Part shown: in pieces, positions 59,790 to 64,000 of the stretch
Numbering within the stretch: position 1 is the first letter of the stretch
How the letters are laid out: each line of letters begins with the position of its first letter
Assembly (NCBI RefSeq): GCF_051603425.1
Contig: NZ_CP194411.1
Location: 558,001 to 622,000 of the forward strand
Direction of reading: 5' to 3'
DNA from: Selenomonas sputigena_A
GTDB lineage: Bacteria; Bacillota; Negativicutes; Selenomonadales; Selenomonadaceae
DNA length: 64,000 bases
The notes under the pieces: model-generated
The model's input: only the letters and a program-made list of their open reading frames with translations
Databases searched by the model: none
Told to the model about the DNA's origin: nothing
Position numbers and translations under genes: made by a program

Positions 59790-60905
59790 CTATTCCTTCA
59801 CGCCAAAAGCATAGACCGTCTCAGCAGTCCACGTATCTCCTGAGCGCAGGAGCGGCTGCTCAAAATTCATATGATGCACCGCATCGGGATAATACTGCGC
59901 CTCCAGCGTAAAGCCCGCCCGCGGGCCGAATACCGTCCCGGCCTTGCCGCGCAGGACGCCGTCGAGATAATTTCCCGTGTAGAACTGCACCCCCGGCTGC
60001 GTCGTATAAGAGTGCAGCTCGATGCCCGTCTTGTCCGAAACGGCATACGCCATCTTATGCAGCCTGCTGTAATCAACCGGGCAGCCGGAGTCCGTGCCAA
60101 GACCGAGCGCCTTCGCCTCCTCGGCTGCCGGCGTCTTGTCGAGCGCAAAATTGTGGTCGTAGCCGCCCGCCCAACGCATCTGGCTGAACGGCGCATCAAT
60201 GCGCGCCCCGATCTCCGTCGGCTCGCTGAAATCAAGCGGCGTTCCCTCAACGAGCAGGATGCGCCCATCGGGAATCGACTCATTGTCCGTCGGCGTATAC
60301 TTCGCGGCGAAAATCCGTATCTTCTGGTCAAGCACCGAACCCGAACTGAAACCTTCCAGATTGAAATACGTATGCTGCGAAAGATTGCAGATCGTGTCGC
60401 CGTTCGCGACGGCCTCGTAACGAATCACAAGCTCGTTTTTTTCCGAAAGCCCATATGTCACAGCAACCTTCAGATCGCCCGGATAGCCGCCCTCGCCGGC
60501 GGGACTCATATAGTGCAGCGTCAGCTCGCCGCCCTTTTCCTCCGCCGTCCATGTCTTTTTGGCATAGCCGCCGAAATCACCACCATGCAAATGGTTCCTT
60601 CCCTCGTTGCACTCGAGCACATACGTCCCGCTCTCCAGCTGCAAATCGCCGAAAGCGATGCGCCCCGCCGAACGGCCCAGAACAGCGCCAAGGTACTTGT
60701 CATCCGCCTCATAACTTGCGATATTGTCATACCCGAGCGCCACATCAATGCCCTTGCCGTCCCTGTCCGGCACAACAAGTGACTGCAGGCGCGCGCCGTA
60801 ATCCATGACGGAGAGCCTTGCCCCCCGGCTGTTTTCAAGCGTGTACAGCGTGATCTTCCTGCCGTCCTTGAGCTCACCAAATGCTTCTTTCGTTATCTTC
60901 GCCAT
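59790..60905 (-). CDS. galM: Aldose 1-epimerase (mutarotase)
   Basis: 371 residues from ATG 60905; a GTG three codons upstream is also possible and the ribosome site is poor for both. It interconverts alpha and beta anomers of hexoses. The substrate pocket is visible: ECNEGRNHLHGGDFGG, NLSQHTYFNLEGFSSG with the catalytic His, GGYDHNFALDK and the catalytic Glu in GFTLEAQYYPD. No signal peptide, so it is cytoplasmic. Confidence 0.93.
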   Translation of the reverse strand: MAKITKEAFGELKDGRKITLYTLENSRGARLSVMDYGARLQSLVVPDRDGKGIDVALGYDNIASYEADDKYLGAVLGRSAGRIAFGDLQLESGTYVLECNEGRNHLHGGDFGGYAKKTWTAEEKGGELTLHYMSPAGEGGYPGDLKVAVTYGLSEKNELVIRYEAVANGDTICNLSQHTYFNLEGFSSGSVLDQKIRIFAAKYTPTDNESIPDGRILLVEGTPLDFSEPTEIGARIDAPFSQMRWAGGYDHNFALDKTPAAEEAKALGLGTDSGCPVDYSRLHKMAYAVSDKTGIELHSYTTQPGVQFYTGNYLDGVLRGKAGTVFGPRAGFTLEAQYYPDAVHHMNFEQPLLRSGDTWTAETVYAFGVKE

Positions 60906-61011
60906 CTGCCACACCCGTCTCTCGAATCACACGGGAAAGCGCCGCCCCTGCGGCATTCCCCCAATACCTCTGCGGCACACGGGCACAAAAACACCGCCCG
61001 ATTGCCAAGCG

Positions 61012-62718
61012 TTACTGCTTCCCTGTTTCTTTCTCCACCAGTGCCAAAAAATCCTTCCCGGACAGCGGTTTTGAAAAATAATACCCCTGTATCGTATCGC
61101 AGCCGATGCCCACGAGAAAATCGACCTGCGCCTTCGTCTCGACCCCCTCGACCACGACACCCATGCGGAGATCGTGCGCCATCTCGACGACGCGGCGCAG
61201 AATGACAGGCGCGCGCTGCGAACCCTCGAGATCCTGCACGAAGACCATGTCTATTTTCAGAATATCGACCGTCACATTCTTCAGCAGATTGAGCGAACTA
61301 TAGCCGCTGCCGAAATCGTCCATCAGCACCTTGAGCCCGACATCCTGCAATTTCCGCAAAGCGCCGAGGAGCTGCACGGGATTGTCCGTATAGGCCGATT
61401 CCGTGATCTCAAGACGCAGGAGGGACGGCGGCAGATCATACTTGTCCAGAAGCCCCACGATGGTATCGCAAAAATCCGTATCATAGAAATTCAGCCGCGA
61501 GACATTGACCGAAACAGGTATAAGAGGACGTCCCTTGCTGCGGCGCTCCGAAAGCATCCGGCAAACCTGTTCCCAAGCAAAGCGATCGAGACGCACGACA
61601 AAGCCGTTGCGCTCAAACAGCGGCACGAAGCGTCCCGGCGAGATAACGCCGGCGGTCGGATGCTTCCAGCGCACAAGAGCCTCGGCGCTCACAGCACGAT
61701 TTTCCTTCGCACTATAGATCGGCTGATAGTAGACGCAGAACTGTCCTTCGGCAAGAGCCAATTCCATCTCCCGCAGCATCATCTGCTCCTCTAGGAACTT
61801 TTCACGCATCTTCGCATCATAATAGGCATAGCGCTTCTTATAATGCCCCTTGACCGTATTCAGCGCCATACGGGCGCGGTCGCACATCTGGTCGACAGGC
61901 AGGAAAACGTTATCCACCGGATATATGCCTACATAGAAAAGGATGTTGTTCTTTATTCCGAGCGAGAAAATCGCATTGTCTATGCCCTCAAGAAAGACAT
62001 CGAGATCCAGCGTATCCTCCGGCATACAGACGGCGAAATGGTCCGCCTCCATGCGTCCGCAGGTGCCGATGCCTTCCGTAATGGTCTTGAAATACGTCCC
62101 CGCCGTCTTGAGAATCAGATTGCCCGTCTCGACATGGAACAAATCGTTGATAATCTTGAAGCAGTTGATATCGAAATAAAGAATATCATACTGCCTCTGC
62201 GGATTCTCCTGCAGGAGCGCCACGGTCTTTTCGTAAAACGCCTCGCGGTTGTATATGCCTGTCAGTGCGTCAATCTCAATGTAATGGCGCATCTCGAGGA
62301 TCTGCCTCTCGCGCGCCGCCTGTTCGAGCTTTCGCCATTCGTTCTCCATGCGCGCCATGACATTTTTCACACGGCATCGCACGATCGTCGGGTCGTAAGG
62401 CTTCGTGATAAAATCCGCCGCCCCCATCTCCATGGCGCGCACTTCCACCTCGCGCTCGTTGCGGGCCGTCGTCACGATGACGGGAATATCTGCATACTGC
62501 CCATTGCGCTTCAGCGACGCGAGCACATCGAAGCTGTCCATACCGGGCATCACAAGATCGAGCAGAATGACATCCACGGCATGGGCTGCAACAGTCGCCA
62601 GCGTCTCCTCGCCGCTTGCTGCCTCGAGGATAAAATAATCATTTTTAAAAAACTGCGTGAGGATCGCTCGATTGATCTCCACATCATCGGCCACGAGCAT
62701 GACAGGTTTCTTTTCCAT
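61012..62718 (-). CDS. Response regulator with degenerate GGDEF and intact EAL domain (c-di-GMP phosphodiesterase)
   Basis: 568 residues from ATG 62718, behind AAAGGGA. The N-terminal receiver has Asp54 in ILLDLVMPG. The GGDEF-type domain (about 145-300) keeps LTGIYNREAFYEK, but its active-site loop reads EADHF (224-228), so it should not make c-di-GMP. The EAL domain is complete: SAEALVRW (346-348), NVSRLNF, LRLEITES, LMDDFGSGYSSL (Asp467-468) and EGVETKAQ. It should hydrolyse c-di-GMP in response to phosphorylation. No kinase is adjacent. It ends 3' of the penicillin-binding protein gene and may be co-transcribed. Confidence 0.9.
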   Translation of the reverse strand: MEKKPVMLVADDVEINRAILTQFFKNDYFILEAASGEETLATVAAHAVDVILLDLVMPGMDSFDVLASLKRNGQYADIPVIVTTARNEREVEVRAMEMGAADFITKPYDPTIVRCRVKNVMARMENEWRKLEQAARERQILEMRHYIEIDALTGIYNREAFYEKTVALLQENPQRQYDILYFDINCFKIINDLFHVETGNLILKTAGTYFKTITEGIGTCGRMEADHFAVCMPEDTLDLDVFLEGIDNAIFSLGIKNNILFYVGIYPVDNVFLPVDQMCDRARMALNTVKGHYKKRYAYYDAKMREKFLEEQMMLREMELALAEGQFCVYYQPIYSAKENRAVSAEALVRWKHPTAGVISPGRFVPLFERNGFVVRLDRFAWEQVCRMLSERRSKGRPLIPVSVNVSRLNFYDTDFCDTIVGLLDKYDLPPSLLRLEITESAYTDNPVQLLGALRKLQDVGLKVLMDDFGSGYSSLNLLKNVTVDILKIDMVFVQDLEGSQRAPVILRRVVEMAHDLRMGVVVEGVETKAQVDFLVGIGCDTIQGYYFSKPLSGKDFLALVEKETGKQ

Positions 62719-62781
62719 GGAATCCCTTTCTCCTATTACACGATCTGAACTGTGTTTCCCCTTAGAATCGTTTACCATAAC

Positions 62782-64000
62782 TTATGGAGAAAACACCACC
62801 GTCACCACTGCACCCGGATCAACGACGCTGTAAGGAGGCGCACTCTGGTACGTCGCACGCCCCGACCCCTCCGCCTCGAGCGTCACACCGATCTCGGCGA
62901 GCTTTTCCGCCACCTCACGAATCGTCATGCCTTCAAGGTCAGGCACAACAACCTTGCCGCTCGGCACATTCTTCGGCATCTTCGGCTGTTTTTTCGGCGG
63001 CTGCGGTTTCTGTGCGCGCTTTTCATCCATCTCAAGGAACGGATCGCTCGAAGGCTCGATATGCATATAGCGGAAAATCTGTGCAAAGATGGAGCCCGCA
63101 ACAGGCGCCGCAATCTGCCCGCCATAGAAATTGCCGCCCGCCGGATCGTCCAAGATGACGAGCACGACGATGCGCGGATCGTCGACAGGAGCAAAGCCGC
63201 AGAACGATGCGATGTAATGCCCGTCCATATAGCCCGCGCCGTTCGGACGTATCTTCTGCGCCGTACCCGTCTTGCCGCCGATGCGGTAACCCTTGACCTG
63301 CGCCTTCTGCCCGCCGCCTGAGGCGACAACCTGCTCCAAGAGTCCGACGAGCGTCTTGGCCGTCGCCGACTGCAGCACACGGCGCACCTCATCGCGCTTT
63401 GTCTCAAGGTACAGCGAGCCGTCCGCATTCTCAATGGATTTCACGATATGCGGCTTCAGCAGGACGCCGTCGTTTGCAATCGCCGCCATCGCTGCAGCAA
63501 GCTGCAGCGGCGTCACAGCGATGCTCTGGCCGATCGCCATCGTTGCCATATCCGAATCACGCATATCTTCCGGAGCAAACAGAATGCCACTTTCCTCCGC
63601 CGGCAGCTCCACCCCCGTCGGCGAGCCAAAGCCGAAAAGCTTCGCATACTTCGTGAGCCTTTGTGCGCCTAGATCGAGCCCGACAAGTGCAAAGCCCGTA
63701 TTCAGGGAATTCTTCACGACATCCGTAAACGTCACCGTGCCGAAGCTTTCACCGTTCCAATTCTGAATGCGGCGGCCTGAAACCATGACATAACCCGGAT
63801 CGACAAAAAGCTGGTTCGGCGTGACGATTTTCTCTTCAAGCGCCGCCCCCGCCACAACTGACTTAAACGTCGAACCCGGCTCGTAAATCGAAGATACGGC
63901 CAGATTTTTCCACGTATCGCTGCCATACTTGCCAAACTCATTCGGATTGTACGAAGGACGCATCGCAAGCGCCAGGATATTGCCCGTCTTCGGATCCATG
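62782..64000 (-). CDS. Class B penicillin-binding protein with PASTA domain, 5' end beyond the window
   Basis: 405 codons of the C-terminal part are present; the start lies past the right edge. The transpeptidase motifs are EPGSTFKS (catalytic Ser with Lys), NSLNTG (SxN) and GGKTGTAQ (KTG). A Pro/Lys/Gln linker leads to one C-terminal PASTA domain (VVVPDLEGMTIREVAEKLAEIGV). This combination fits PBP2/FtsI-SpoVD type proteins that make septal peptidoglycan. Confidence 0.9.
   Translation of the reverse strand, partial: MDPKTGNILALAMRPSYNPNEFGKYGSDTWKNLAVSSIYEPGSTFKSVVAGAALEEKIVTPNQLFVDPGYVMVSGRRIQNWNGESFGTVTFTDVVKNSLNTGFALVGLDLGAQRLTKYAKLFGFGSPTGVELPAEESGILFAPEDMRDSDMATMAIGQSIAVTPLQLAAAMAAIANDGVLLKPHIVKSIENADGSLYLETKRDEVRRVLQSATAKTLVGLLEQVVASGGGQKAQVKGYRIGGKTGTAQKIRPNGAGYMDGHYIASFCGFAPVDDPRIVVLVILDDPAGGNFYGGQIAAPVAGSIFAQIFRYMHIEPSSDPFLEMDEKRAQKPQPPKKQPKMPKNVPSGKVVVPDLEGMTIREVAEKLAEIGVTLEAEGSGRATYQSAPPYSVVDPGAVVTVVFSP

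Overview
The window looks like chromosomal DNA from an anaerobic, GC-rich, outer-membrane-bearing Firmicute of the Negativicutes (Selenomonas-like; genus inferred from gene content and order, not proven). Reasons: Firmicute-type genes (YybS-GdpP-L9-DnaB cluster with a LonC protease, HPr with a regulatory Ser46, YdjI/YdjG/YdjH homologues) occur with diderm envelope genes (a left-edge outer-membrane beta-barrel protein and an AsmA-like protein). Metabolism fits an anaerobic lactate user: EtfAB-linked lactate dehydrogenase, LUD-family lactate oxidation proteins and lactate permease.

Layout. 1-9.1 kb: truncated porin-like gene, a three-gene sensory operon (periplasmic/7TM sensor without a kinase core, sensor kinase, LuxR-type regulator), then YdjI (SPFH + zinc ribbons), YdjG (zinc ribbons + membrane anchor) and YdjH (TPM) homologues with no PspA. 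9.2-15.2 kb: MarR regulator, a 160-bp MITE-like element, aconitase divergent from citrate synthase-isocitrate dehydrogenase, and a PerR/Fur regulator. 15.5-19.5 kb: a second, internally deleted copy of the repeat, pheA-aroF, cysK, and a divergent CymR-like Rrf2 regulator. 19.6-24.6 kb: small conserved-looking protein, ahpC with a PerR-box-like site, a domain-permuted AhpF, an Rpn nuclease (lower GC, probably acquired), and an MDR oxidoreductase. 24.6-33 kb: a GH32 protein that lacks its catalytic nucleophile, then yybS-gdpP-rplI-lonC-dnaB. 33-41.7 kb: lactate cluster (etfB, etfA with ferredoxin domain, lctD, lutC, fused lutBA, lctP). 41.9-45.7 kb: AsmA-like protein, ptsH and ptsI. 46-49.1 kb: two proteins without assigned function, a membrane-anchored acidic TPR protein and a PRC-barrel protein. 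49.2-58.9 kb: an 11-subunit nuoA-N operon lacking nuoEFG, behind a strong promoter. 58.9-64 kb: thiE, galM, a response regulator with degenerate GGDEF and intact EAL, and the 3' part of a PASTA-bearing class B penicillin-binding protein.

How the genes fit together. Lactate enters by LctP and is oxidised by LctD with EtfAB (probably flavin-based electron confurcation with NAD and ferredoxin) and/or by the LUD proteins. Reduced ferredoxin or a similar donor could feed the Nuo complex, which has no NADH-input module. Aconitase, citrate synthase and isocitrate dehydrogenase form an oxidative branch to 2-oxoglutarate. PerR-like and CymR-like regulators sit near peroxide and cysteine genes, each with plausible palindromic operators. 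No tRNA, rRNA or CRISPR array was recognised. The most unusual items are the MITE-like repeat pair, the nucleophile-less GH32 protein, the lutBA fusion, the permuted AhpF, the split sensor beside the YdjIGH genes, and the acidic TPR/PRC-barrel pair with an A9 tract at a domain boundary.
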